Below, in pieces: positions 1-6,513 of a stretch of 23,368 nucleotides of DNA (position 1 is its first letter; every line of letters begins with the position of its first letter). A program made the position numbers and the translations under genes. The DNA comes from an uncultured Clostridia bacterium (GTDB lineage: Bacteria > Bacillota > Clostridia > Oscillospirales > Ruminococcaceae), in the NCBI GenBank assembly GCA_947427325.1, contig CANEHP010000012.1, positions 1 through 23,368 on the forward strand. Direction: 5' to 3'. A model generated the notes under the pieces. It did not search any database. It worked only from the letters and a program-made list of their open reading frames with translations, and was not told the origin of the DNA.

Positions 1-5
1 CACCT

Positions 6-39
6 AACTAAGCTCGGCTTCGGTCGGACTTAGTTTTTT
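6..39 (+). terminator. Rho-independent terminator of an upstream gene
   Basis: A perfect 7-bp arm (AACTAAG at 6-12 with CTTAGTT at 29-35) continues inward with weaker pairs to a CTTCGG loop. The T-run covers 34-39. It would end transcription of a gene lying left of the window and insulates the tRNA that follows. Confidence 0.75.
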
Positions 40-154
40 GTCTTTCACACCGCTTTTTTCATATTCGCTAAAAGCGGCGCTGTTGGTAAAATATGTTTTG
101 AAAAAGCTTTTTCTTTTTTTCGCAAATCATAAACATAAATTAATACATCTTAAT

Positions 155-230
155 GGGGCATTAGCGCAGCTGGGAGCGCATCACACCGGCAGTGTGGGGG
201 TCAGGGGTTCGAATCCCCTATGCTCCACCA
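155..230 (+). tRNA. tRNA-Ala (anticodon GGC)
   Basis: This 76-nt sequence folds as a complete cloverleaf with CCA encoded at 228-230. The acceptor stem pairs 155-161 with 220-226 and contains the G3:U70 wobble (157 with 222 region), the alanine identity element. The D-arm is GCGC/GCGC, the anticodon stem is TCACA/TGTGG, and the T-arm has TTCGAAT in its loop. The anticodon GGC at 188-190 reads GCC and GCU. The residue before it, 187, is C, where tRNAs almost always carry U33. No convincing promoter was found just upstream, although an AT-rich stretch precedes it. Confidence 0.95.
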
Positions 231-242
231 ACTTTCACTGAC

Positions 243-291
243 AAAAAAATTATGCCCGCAAACGGCTGCATGAAGCCATTTGCGGGCATAA
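243..291 (-). terminator. Minus-strand terminator behind spoVM
   Basis: A 13-bp perfect inverted repeat pairs 250-262 with 279-291, and inner GGCT/AGCC (264-267 with 274-277) extends it. Read on the minus strand it is followed by seven T residues (A-run at 243-249 on the plus strand). The plus-strand side lacks a clean T-run. It therefore fits best as the end of the minus-strand spoVM transcript and may also block read-through from the tRNA. Confidence 0.85.
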
Positions 292-328
292 ATCTTGTAA
301 AAAACAGGATTGTTCATCCGTAGATTTT

Positions 329-440
329 CGGGGGAAAATCATCAGGTTTTTCCCCGGGTTAAGATCATAGCCTTAAAATCGAGGCTTTAGCCCGATTTTT
401 GATTTTCGGCTTTGCCGAAAAATCACATTGCTATAAGGCT
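329..440 (-). other. Cluster of stem-loops in the 3' region of the spoVM transcript
   Basis: Between spoVM and its terminator there are several helices: GGGGAAAA 331-338 with TTTTCCCC 348-355; AAAATCG 375-381 with CGATTTT 393-399 around an AGGCTTTAGCC core; and GATTTTCGGC 401-410 with GCCGAAAAATC 414-424. The outer 7-mers AGCCTTA 369-375 and TAAGGCT 434-440 could close the last two into a three-way junction that touches the spoVM stop codon. Base 375 is shared between two helices, so one would have to yield a pair. Function is unknown. Confidence 0.4.
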
Positions 441-526
441 TATGTAGTCTCCGTTTTTTTAATTCCAAAAAAAAGCCTTAAAAATCCCGCCAAAAACTTC
501 GGACTTTTAACCACTACGATTTTCAT
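440..526 (-). CDS. spoVM: Stage V sporulation protein M (SpoVM)
   Basis: This 28-residue ORF starts with ATG at 526-524 behind GTGAGGT about 7 nt upstream. It aligns without gaps to Bacillus SpoVM (26 residues): M1, K2, K7, P9, K10, F11, L12, G14, R17 and G21 coincide, including the essential Pro9 and the KFL core. In the family SpoVM is an amphipathic helix that sits on the convex forespore membrane and recruits SpoIVA to build the coat base; that role is known, not seen here. It lies 24 nt downstream of another small minus-strand gene and ahead of a strong terminator, so both are probably co-transcribed in the mother cell. It is easy to miss because of its length. Confidence 0.88.
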   Translation of the reverse strand: MKIVVVKSPKFLAGFLRLFFGIKKTETT

Positions 527-550
527 TATGTACCTCACTTTCTTGCTGAA

Positions 551-706
551 TCAGCATTTTAACAGCCATATTCCTAAAATAATAAGGGATAATGCCAGCA
601 AAACCAGTATAAGCTTCGGAAAAATGAAACAAAGGCATATAAGGGCAGCGGCAAACAGAATTACCGACAGCTTTCTTTTAAAGTAACAGCATTTTCCTCT
701 TTTCAT
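551..706 (-). CDS. Small one-helix membrane protein upstream of spoVM
   Basis: This is a 51-residue ORF. The start at 706-704 is preceded by AGGCGGTGG 5-13 nt upstream. The N-terminus is basic and Cys-containing (MKRGKCCYFKRK, residues 1-12), followed by a long hydrophobic stretch of roughly 14-48, possibly two short helices broken at FPK (29-31), then a terminal KC. The gene ends 24 nt before spoVM on the same strand, with the spoVM ribosome site in the gap, suggesting a two-gene transcript. No family was recognised; it resembles small sporulation membrane proteins only in size, topology and location. Start, strand and frame are well supported by the linked pair; function is unknown. Confidence 0.65.
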   Translation of the reverse strand: MKRGKCCYFKRKLSVILFAAALICLCFIFPKLILVLLALSLIILGIWLLKC

Positions 707-901
707 TTTTCCACCGCCTTTACTATATTCTATTCAAGTTTGTAAATTTGGTGAATTGAAGATTGATACTAAGCCTTTAAAACTCCGGATTGGAGTTTCG
801 AATGCAGTCCCTTTTGAAACTGCGGATTCCTGTATCAAGGTTTGGCAGCATGTTTTTTTTGAATATGCAGTCGAAAAATGTTTTAAAATTTGAAAAGTTT
901 A

Positions 902-931
902 TTGCATTTATTTTAGTTGTCCACGTATATT
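902..931 (+). promoter_or_regulatory. Possible promoter of the spoIVFA-like gene
   Basis: TTGCAT (902-907) and TATATT (926-931) are separated by 18 nt and lie 38 nt upstream of the start codon. The match is a sigma-A style one; a mother-cell sigma factor would be expected for this gene but no convincing SigE boxes were seen. The 707-968 gap is shared with the divergent spoVM pair and also carries short palindromes such as AACTCC/GGAGTT around 781-796. Confidence 0.35.
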
Positions 932-968
932 TTAATAGGAAAAATAAACGAAAGGACGGTAAAAAAAT

Positions 969-1364
969 ATGGCGGTCAGGGTAATAGGAAAAGTGGCGGG
1001 ATTTTCCGAAAACAGAGAAGCTGAGACGGAAATTAAAAACAGCCTTGATTTATCTCCGCAAGAAAAAGAAGCTGTGGAGGAGGAAAAAGAGAACAATGCT
1101 TTGAACAACGTTCAAGAACCACCGAGAGTTAGCCGTTTAAAGGAAAAAATCAATGCGAAGGAGGATAATTTCCTATCCGAAAACAAGGAAATAGCTTTTT
1201 TCACCGAACCGAAAAAGGTCAGCAAAAAAACCCAGAAGCATATCCTTGCTTTTCAGTCCATAACGGCAGCGTCTATATGTCTTGTTATGCTTTTGCTGCA
1301 CTTGTGCGCTCCCGAGCTTTACGACAATCTCCGCCTGTACTTCTTAAGGCTTTTTCGGTGGTAA
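969..1364 (+). CDS. SpoIVFA-like one-helix membrane protein lacking LytM domain
   Basis: The protein has 131 residues. The first ~90 are charged and Glu/Lys-rich with no fold recognised, then one membrane helix at about 91-113, then an 18-residue tail rich in Leu, Arg and aromatic residues. ATG at 969 follows AAAGGACGG. It ends 5 nt before the likely start of the SpoIVFB-like protease, exactly where spoIVFA stands in Bacillus. SpoIVFA in Bacillus has an N-terminal cytosolic tail, one helix and a LytM domain in the intermembrane space, and it holds and inhibits SpoIVFB. Here the LytM domain is absent, not frameshifted, since the next gene begins at once. Assignment rests on position and topology, not on sequence similarity. 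Confidence 0.55.
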   Translation: MAVRVIGKVAGFSENREAETEIKNSLDLSPQEKEAVEEEKENNALNNVQEPPRVSRLKEKINAKEDNFLSENKEIAFFTEPKKVSKKTQKHILAFQSITAASICLVMLLLHLCAPELYDNLRLYFLRLFRW

Positions 1365-1369
1365 GCTTT

Positions 1370-1945
1370 ATGCTGGGTAAAATCAAGATTTCTTTGGATT
1401 TTACCTTTTTTGCGGTTGTTGGTTTTGTATGTGCTTTTGACAGCGGCGGGTACGGAATACTGTACCTTGCCGCCTGCTTATGTCACGAAGCCGCTCACTT
1501 AGCGGTAATGACGATTAAGGGACAGATACCGAGGGAGATTATTTTCAGCGGAGGCGGAATTTGCATAAGGCAGCCTTTGGACGCACATTTTGCTGTGCTT
1601 GCGGCAGGTCCTGCCGTAAACTTTCTTTTGTTCGGAGTTTTTTATTTCGGGCTTTCATGGGACAATATATATAAAATGATTTTTGCCGTTGCCAACCTAT
1701 GCGTCGGAGTGTTCAATTTAATGCCTATGGGGGAATTGGACGGGAAAAAGCTGCTTGATATCGTCTTGATGAAACACTGTTCAATTAGAACTGCGGAAAG
1801 GGTATCGGCTGTTTTACAGACAGCGGCTTGCATTATCTGGGGCGGACTTGTGTTGTTCCTTTTGGCAACAGGAGCAGTAAATTTAACGGCGGTTTTTGTA
1901 ATGATATACATATTTTCGGTTGATTTTTTTCTTGATTTAAGGTAA
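1370..1945 (+). CDS. SpoIVFB-like site-2 intramembrane metalloprotease
   Basis: The protein has 191 residues from ATG at 1370, which follows CGGTGG and lies just after the upstream stop. A longer frame opens at 1277 but would overlap the previous gene by 88 nt; GTG at 1358 is an alternative. Zinc-protease motifs are clear: HEAAH at 39-43 in a hydrophobic segment, and NLMPMGELDG at 116-125, whose Asp124 supplies the third metal ligand. The rest is membrane helices. In spore formers this S2P type releases pro-sigma-K in the mother cell. The protein stops after its last helix, so the C-terminal CBS domain of Bacillus SpoIVFB is absent. A different S2P substrate is possible. Confidence 0.8.
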   Translation: MLGKIKISLDFTFFAVVGFVCAFDSGGYGILYLAACLCHEAAHLAVMTIKGQIPREIIFSGGGICIRQPLDAHFAVLAAGPAVNFLLFGVFYFGLSWDNIYKMIFAVANLCVGVFNLMPMGELDGKKLLDIVLMKHCSIRTAERVSAVLQTAACIIWGGLVLFLLATGAVNLTAVFVMIYIFSVDFFLDLR

Positions 1946-2001
1946 AATAAATATAAATTCAGCGGTACTCCCGTATTTTTTAAAAAATTTCGTTTAAGTG
2001 C

Positions 2002-2030
2002 TTGCATTTGCTGTGATTTAGTGGTATAAT
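2002..2030 (+). promoter_or_regulatory. Promoter of rplS
   Basis: TTGCAT (2002-2007), a 17-nt spacer and a perfect TATAAT (2025-2030). Transcription would start near 2037, leaving an untranslated leader of about 244 nt before rplS. Confidence 0.75.
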
Positions 2031-2036
2031 ATTCAA

Positions 2037-2280
2037 GCATTTAGTACCGTTGCTTATTTTTTGATGCTGAGACAAGGTATGCTTTAATTATAAGCAATGT
2101 GAGTAATGCCCGTCATTTTACGGCGACATTAACTATTGACAATCCGCTGCACAGCTCTTTTAAAAGAGAAATTTCCGCCGAAGATGCAAAAGGCGGAGCT
2201 TTCCGATGTTTAAAAAATATCGGAATATGCCGAAAGGCTTTGATGTATGATTGTCTGAAGAAATTGGAGGAAAAGAAAAA
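2037..2280 (+). promoter_or_regulatory. Structured leader of rplS
   Basis: The leader carries three successive hairpins: TCCGCC 2174-2179 with GGCGGA 2192-2197; CCGATGTT 2203-2210 with AATATCGG 2216-2223; and GCC 2229-2231 with GGC 2236-2238. They precede the GGAGG site at about 2266. Ribosomal protein operons often have autoregulatory leaders, and an L19 leader class is known in Firmicutes. I could not match that consensus by eye. A 64-codon frame from a GTG at 2099 lies inside and is not considered a gene. Confidence 0.45.
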
Positions 2281-2625
2281 ATGGACGCATTGAAGTTGAT
2301 TGCTCAGGACAGTATCAAGACAGACGCACCTAAGTTTGAGGTAGGCGACACTGTTAAGGTGCATGTAAGAATCACCGAAGGAAACAAAACACGTATTCAG
2401 GTTTACGAAGGCACCGTTATTGCCAAGAAGCACGGCGGGATCTCCGAAACCTTTACGGTGCGCAGAGTGGCTCACGGCTGCGGCGTAGAAAGAGTTTTCC
2501 CTCTTCACGCTCCCTCTGTTGAAAAGGTAGAGGTTGTAAGAATGGGCAAGGTTCGCAGAGCTAAGCTTTATTATCTCCGCAACAGAGTCGGTAAGGCAGC
2601 AAAAATTAAGAGCAAGTTCAATTAA
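2281..2625 (+). CDS. rplS: 50S ribosomal protein L19
   Basis: The product has 114 residues, the usual length for L19. It contains the family's KFEVGDTVKVHVRITEGNK segment (about 19-37), the RIQVYEGTVIAKK strand region, TFTVRRVAHGCGVERVFPLH, and a basic C-terminus with RRAKLYYLRNRVGKAAK. L19 sits at the 30S-50S interface. The start is ATG at 2281 behind TTGGAGG. In Bacillus rplS also lies directly upstream of the rbgA-rnhB region; here two signal peptidase genes are between. Confidence 0.97.
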   Translation: MDALKLIAQDSIKTDAPKFEVGDTVKVHVRITEGNKTRIQVYEGTVIAKKHGGISETFTVRRVAHGCGVERVFPLHAPSVEKVEVVRMGKVRRAKLYYLRNRVGKAAKIKSKFN

Positions 2626-2632
2626 AAGGCAA

Positions 2633-2750
2633 TCGGCAGTTTTCATCTTTTCCGAAAATTGCCGAATACGAAAAATTGACGGCTGCATTGCATATTTTCA
2701 CTTATTGGTGCGGCGGTTCGCAGCATTGTGGAGATAGGCAGAGCAGCCGT
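2633..2750 (+). other. Two hairpins downstream of rplS
   Basis: The first is a 12-bp stem (TCGGCAGTTTTC 2633-2644 with GAAAATTGCCGA 2654-2665, one G-U pair). The second is long-range: ACGGCTGC 2679-2686 with GCAGCCGT 2743-2750, enclosing TGCG/CGCA at 2709-2722 and followed by only TTT. Neither is a classical terminator. They may end or process the rplS transcript, or be part of the lepB leader. Confidence 0.4.
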
Positions 2751-2842
2751 TTTGATAATCATAAGCTTGATATTTCCGGGTCGAATAAAGGAAGATTTTT
2801 TGATAAGCCGTATTTTGTTTATTCCTAAAGGGAGGCAATATA

Positions 2843-3613
2843 ATGTGGGAAGAAGAGAAAGAATTAAAGGAAACTATGGAATCTGCTGATTCCGAGGAGC
2901 GGGAAAAAATGCGTCAGCAGTCTGAAACGCAGGGACAAAGCGATTTGGAGGAAATAATTACTCCCGCCGAGGCAAAAAGCGCAGGACATTTTCAGATAAA
3001 GCAGGAACAGCTTGAAAAGGAAAAAGAAAACGGAGCGGAAAATGCTCATACGGCGGTTAACGAGGTTTATGACTGGCTTGAAAGTCTGCTTATGGCGGTG
3101 GTGTTTATAGTATTGCTGTTCACCTTTGTCGTACGTGTAAATACGGTAGACGGCAGCTCTATGATGCCCACTCTTAAGGAAGGGCAGAGGCTTGTTGTTA
3201 CCGACCTTTTTTACACTCCCGACTATAATGATATTGTAATAATTCAGGCGGCTAAGTTAGACGGAGGAAAGCCCATAGTAAAACGAGTTATCGGACTTCC
3301 GGGCGATACTGTAATGATTGATTTTGAGGCAGGCTTGGTTTACCGCAACGGGGAACAGCTTAATGTGGAAACAAAGGACGGATTCCTTTATGAAGACGGT
3401 CATAAGATCAATTCCTACACCAATAGAAACATCGAAATGCTTTCAAAAACCGAATACACTGTTCCTGAGAACTGCTACTTTGTGCTGGGAGATAACCGAA
3501 ACGGTTCCAAGGACAGCAGAGCCTTCAGCTCCATTGGATTTGTGGACGGAGATTATATAGCGGGAAGAGCTATTTTTTCACTGTTTCCCTTTAGTAACTT
3601 TGGATTTGTATGA
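2843..3613 (+). CDS. lepB: Signal peptidase I, acidic N-terminal tail
   Basis: The protein has 256 residues and is membrane bound, cleaving signal peptides from exported pre-proteins on the outer face. The cytosolic N-terminus (1-80) is strongly acidic and probably helical or coiled. One membrane helix spans about 82-98. The Ser/Lys dyad is visible: GSSMMPT with Ser106, and KRVIGLPGD with Lys147. The box VLGDNRNGSKDSR follows near the C-terminus. ATG at 2843 lies behind GGGAGG. A second type I signal peptidase follows 204 nt downstream. The long tail is unusual, as Bacillus Sip proteins have only short cytosolic ends. Confidence 0.93.
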   Translation: MWEEEKELKETMESADSEEREKMRQQSETQGQSDLEEIITPAEAKSAGHFQIKQEQLEKEKENGAENAHTAVNEVYDWLESLLMAVVFIVLLFTFVVRVNTVDGSSMMPTLKEGQRLVVTDLFYTPDYNDIVIIQAAKLDGGKPIVKRVIGLPGDTVMIDFEAGLVYRNGEQLNVETKDGFLYEDGHKINSYTNRNIEMLSKTEYTVPENCYFVLGDNRNGSKDSRAFSSIGFVDGDYIAGRAIFSLFPFSNFGFV

Positions 3614-3677
3614 TTTGATATAATCAAAAATGTGATATTTCCTGCCTTTTGCTAATGTCAAAAGTCATAGGCTCATT

Positions 3678-3732
3678 AGGCGGCGGGAGCTATGCCGTCT
3701 TTTCAGCGGGGGCTGTCGCCTTGAATTTTTTT
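3678..3732 (+). terminator. Possible terminator between the two lepB genes
   Basis: AGGCGGC (3678-3684) pairs with GTCGCCT (3715-3721) through one G-U pair, around a 30-nt loop rich in G. Seven T residues follow at 3726-3732 after a short GAA. The large loop makes it weak. If active, the second lepB starts a separate operon. Confidence 0.4.
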
Positions 3733-3817
3733 CGTAAATTCCGGGCTACGCTCCTTATCGGAACACTGCTGCGATTGTATCAGTCATTGCACATATGACT
3801 GCTTGAAGGACTGTTTA

Positions 3818-4600
3818 ATGAGAGATTATAGACAAAGACCCCGCCGCAAAGTAAAAAAAATAAATAAACGCAGAAATGCTGCGGGCAGTGCAGGCAGGGA
3901 AAATACAGGCACAGAAAATCGAATAGCCCAAGATAAGATATATAAAACCGGCAGCGCAGCCGCAGCACACAACAACAAAAAAAAGTCGGCCGCAATAACG
4001 GTAACTATCCCAAAAGAAACAAGCTATTATAAAACATCGGGAGGCTTGGATTTTTATTCCGTTGTTCAATGTGTTATTCAGTCAATGCTGACTGCCTTTC
4101 TGGTGCTGACGTTTTTCTTCAATATCAGTGTTGTTGTGGGAAGCTCTATGAATCCTACCCTGGAAAACGGCGACAAAATATTGGTTGTTCACTTAAACGA
4201 CTCATTACAGTATGGAGATGTGATAGTTGCATGGGCGGCTCATTTGAATAACAGGGATACGGGAGAATATGGGGAGATGATAGTAAAGCGTGTAATAGGA
4301 CTTCCCGGTGATGTTATAAATATAGACGACGATGGGAGGGTTTACCGCAACGGTGAAATTTTGCGGGAAGATTATATCAATGCCTTTGAGAATTACACCA
4401 ATAAGGGAAATGCACGATTTCCCTTAACGGTAGATGAAAACTGCGTTTTTGTTTTGGGGGATAACCGAAATCACTCTACCGACAGCCGTTATGTTTACGA
4501 CGGCAGCTCGGATATATATGTAGGCTGCATAGATCAAAGATATATTATGGGAAAAGCCGTCTTTTGTCTTTATCCCTATGACAGGATTGGAGCTATATAA
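3818..4600 (+). CDS. lepB: Signal peptidase I, basic N-terminal tail
   Basis: The protein has 260 residues from ATG at 3818, chosen over TTG at 3803 because GAAGGA (3805-3810) is well spaced from it. The cytosolic tail (1-80) is Arg/Lys-rich with an Ala-rich patch at 46-60. One membrane helix lies at about 85-107. Catalytic residues are Ser110 in GSSMNPT and Lys157 in KRVIGLPGD, with VLGDNRNHSTDSR further on. It is a diverged paralogue of the gene at 2843; the catalytic domains align well, but the tails have opposite charge. Its stop overlaps the rbgA start by one base, so it heads the rbgA-rnhB-yraN operon. Confidence 0.93.
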   Translation: MRDYRQRPRRKVKKINKRRNAAGSAGRENTGTENRIAQDKIYKTGSAAAAHNNKKKSAAITVTIPKETSYYKTSGGLDFYSVVQCVIQSMLTAFLVLTFFFNISVVVGSSMNPTLENGDKILVVHLNDSLQYGDVIVAWAAHLNNRDTGEYGEMIVKRVIGLPGDVINIDDDGRVYRNGEILREDYINAFENYTNKGNARFPLTVDENCVFVLGDNRNHSTDSRYVYDGSSDIYVGCIDQRYIMGKAVFCLYPYDRIGAI

Positions 4601-5451
4601 TGAGTTACGAGGGAAATATTCAGTGGTTTCCCGGTCATATGACCAAAACACGCCGAATGATAGAGGCGGATATAAAATCGGTTGACGCCGTGGTGGAAAT
4701 CGTGGACAGCCGTATTCCCGAATCGAGCAGAAATCCCGTAATTAACGAGCTTGTGGGGGAAAAGCCCCGCATAATTCTTTTGAATAAATGTGATTATGCG
4801 GACGATAAGGTTACCGCTCTTTGGAAAAAGCATTACACGGAACAGGGCTTTTCGGTGCTGTGTTGTGACTGTCGAAGCGGCAAGGGAATAAAAAGCTTTG
4901 TGCCGACGCTTAAAAATCTTTTGAACGATGTTCTGCAAAGGCGCAGGGAAAAGGGAATGATAGGCAGAGCGTTGAGGGTAATGGTTTTGGGCATTCCAAA
5001 TGTAGGCAAATCCTCTTTTATAAACAGAATGGCAAATTCCAAAAAGACGGCGGTAGGCGACCGCCCCGGCGTAACAAGGGGGAAGCAATGGGTGACTATC
5101 GACAAAGAGGTTGAGCTTTTGGATATGCCCGGCATACTTTGGCCTAAGTTTGAGGATCAGGAAGCCGCCGAAAAGCTTGCTTTTACCGGAGCGATCAAGG
5201 ACGATGTAATGGACGTAGAGGGCTTGGCGGACAGCCTTGGTGAATATTTAAAGAAAAACTATCCCGAAAGGCTTACCGAACGGTTTAAGCTGAAAAGCCT
5301 TGACGGCAGAATGTGCGAGCTTATAGCAAGGGCAAGAGGAATGATGATAAGCGGGGGAGAGCCTGATACCGAAAGGGCTGCCGCCGCACTATTAGACGAA
5401 TACAGGAGCGGAAAAATTGGAAAAATCTCTCTTGAAGCACCAACAGTGTGA
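4600..5451 (+). CDS. rbgA: Ribosome biogenesis GTPase RbgA (YlqF)
   Basis: The product has 283 residues, typical of the family. It is a circularly permuted GTPase: G4 NKCD (62-65) precedes G1 GIPNVGKSS (131-139), then the G2 threonine region RPGVTRG, then G3 DMPG (175-178). The N-terminal IQWFPGHMTKT segment is diagnostic. RbgA acts in late assembly of the 50S subunit in the cytoplasm. The start ATG overlaps the lepB stop (TAATG) and follows GGAG about 7 nt upstream. Its last 35 nt overlap rnhB, the same partner as in Bacillus. Confidence 0.96.
   Translation: MSYEGNIQWFPGHMTKTRRMIEADIKSVDAVVEIVDSRIPESSRNPVINELVGEKPRIILLNKCDYADDKVTALWKKHYTEQGFSVLCCDCRSGKGIKSFVPTLKNLLNDVLQRRREKGMIGRALRVMVLGIPNVGKSSFINRMANSKKTAVGDRPGVTRGKQWVTIDKEVELLDMPGILWPKFEDQEAAEKLAFTGAIKDDVMDVEGLADSLGEYLKKNYPERLTERFKLKSLDGRMCELIARARGMMISGGEPDTERAAAALLDEYRSGKIGKISLEAPTV
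5404..5419 (+). promoter_or_regulatory. Ribosome site fixing a TTG start for rnhB
   Basis: AGGAG at 5404-5408 stands 8 nt before TTG at 5417, inside the end of rbgA. No in-frame ATG is available before the catalytic core, so the TTG start is preferred. Confidence 0.7.
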
Positions 5452-6085
5452 ACAAAGATTTGAGTATGACAGGGAAAAGCGTCGGGACGGCAAAATAATC
5501 TGCGGAATAGACGAGGCGGGCAGAGGCCCCTGGATAGGCAGAGTGTATGCCGCCGCCGTAGTTTTTGACGATAAGACATTTATAGAGGGCATAAACGACA
5601 GCAAAAAGCTTTCCGAAGCAAAAAGAGAGGAACTGTTTAAGGAAATTACAAAAGAAGCTGTTTCCTATTCTGTCGGATATGCGGAGGTTGAAGAAATAGA
5701 GCGGCTGAACATTTTAGAGGCTACCTTTTTGGCTATGGAAAGGGCGGTGAAAGGACTGTCCGTTGCTCCCGATCTGGCGCTTGTAGACGGAAACCGCGAG
5801 CCTAAGCTTTCCTGTAAGGTCGAAACTATTGTAAAGGGCGACAGCATAAGCGCATCTGTTGCGGCAGCCGGCATTTTGGCAAAGGTAAGCCGTGACAGAT
5901 ATATTAGGGAGATTGATAAAAAATATCCCGAATTTAATTTTGCATCCAATAAGGGATACGGCACAAAGGCTCATATAGACGCCTTAATAGAATACGGAGT
6001 TACTCCCATTCACAGGAAATCCTTTTTAAAAAAATCGGAAGCCAAATACGGCGTTTTTAAAGAGTACGAGGAAAAAGAAAAATGA
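5417..6085 (+). CDS. rnhB: Ribonuclease HII
   Basis: The protein has 222 residues and removes RNA from RNA:DNA hybrids, including single ribonucleotides in DNA. The type 2 RNase H catalytic residues are present: Asp32 and Glu33 in GIDEAGRGP, Asp124 in LVDG, and Asp142 in VKGDSISASVAAAGILAK. DSKKLS (61-66) and the C-terminal region YGTKAHIDAL are also typical. The stretch after GRGP reads WIGRVYAAAV where most family members have LAGPVVAAAV, which changes residues beside the GRG hybrid-sensing loop. The start is TTG at 5417. Its stop overlaps yraN (ATGA). Confidence 0.95.
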   Translation: MEKSLLKHQQCEQRFEYDREKRRDGKIICGIDEAGRGPWIGRVYAAAVVFDDKTFIEGINDSKKLSEAKREELFKEITKEAVSYSVGYAEVEEIERLNILEATFLAMERAVKGLSVAPDLALVDGNREPKLSCKVETIVKGDSISASVAAAGILAKVSRDRYIREIDKKYPEFNFASNKGYGTKAHIDALIEYGVTPIHRKSFLKKSEAKYGVFKEYEEKEK

Positions 6086-6480
6086 ACGGCAACAACGTAA
6101 GCGCACCAAGAGGAAAAGCGGGAGAGGACGCTGTTTGTGAATATCTGAAAAAACAGGGCAACGAAATAATCAAGAGAAACTACCGCATAAAAGGCGGCGA
6201 AATAGATATAATTTCCGAAAAAGACGGCTGCATTGCCTTTACGGAGGTTAAGACGAGAAAATTCGGAGCATTGATAGAAGGCTATGAGGCGGTGACCAAG
6301 GCAAAAATGAGGCGGATAATCAACGCCTCGGAGCAGTTTATAATAAGCAATCCTCGGTATAAAGACCGCAAAAGGCGGTTTGACGCTGCTTTTGTTACCG
6401 TAACCACAGATAAGCTTCCTCAAATTCTTGATATGGAATATTACAAGGGATATTTTACATTAGCAGATTTGGATTACTAA
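6082..6480 (+). CDS. yraN: YraN / UPF0102 endonuclease-like protein
   Basis: The product has 132 residues. The N-terminal segment GKAGEDAVCEYLKKQG is typical, followed by GGEIDIISEKDG (38-49) and AFTEVKTR (52-59). Together Asp42, Glu55 and Lys57 make a PD-(D/E)XK nuclease-type core. The family is widely conserved beside rnhB, but its role is not firmly established. The start ATG overlaps the rnhB stop codon by four bases, so translation is coupled. The gap to thrC is 33 nt. Confidence 0.93.
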   Translation: MNGNNVSAPRGKAGEDAVCEYLKKQGNEIIKRNYRIKGGEIDIISEKDGCIAFTEVKTRKFGALIEGYEAVTKAKMRRIINASEQFIISNPRYKDRKRRFDAAFVTVTTDKLPQILDMEYYKGYFTLADLDY

Positions 6481-6513
6481 TTTTTTAAGCTATTATTACC
6501 GAAAGGACGAAAA

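Noticed and set aside
399..686. 95-codon plus-strand frame
   Set aside because: It runs antisense to spoVM and the 51-residue gene, has no ribosome site, and the minus-strand genes are better supported.
1277..1369. Extended N-terminus of the SpoIVFB-like protein
   Set aside because: It would overlap the upstream gene by 88 nt and adds a sequence without hydrophobic or family character; ATG at 1370 follows a plausible ribosome site.
2099..2293. 64-codon frame starting at GTG before rplS
   Set aside because: It lies in the structured leader, lacks a ribosome site and runs out of frame into rplS.
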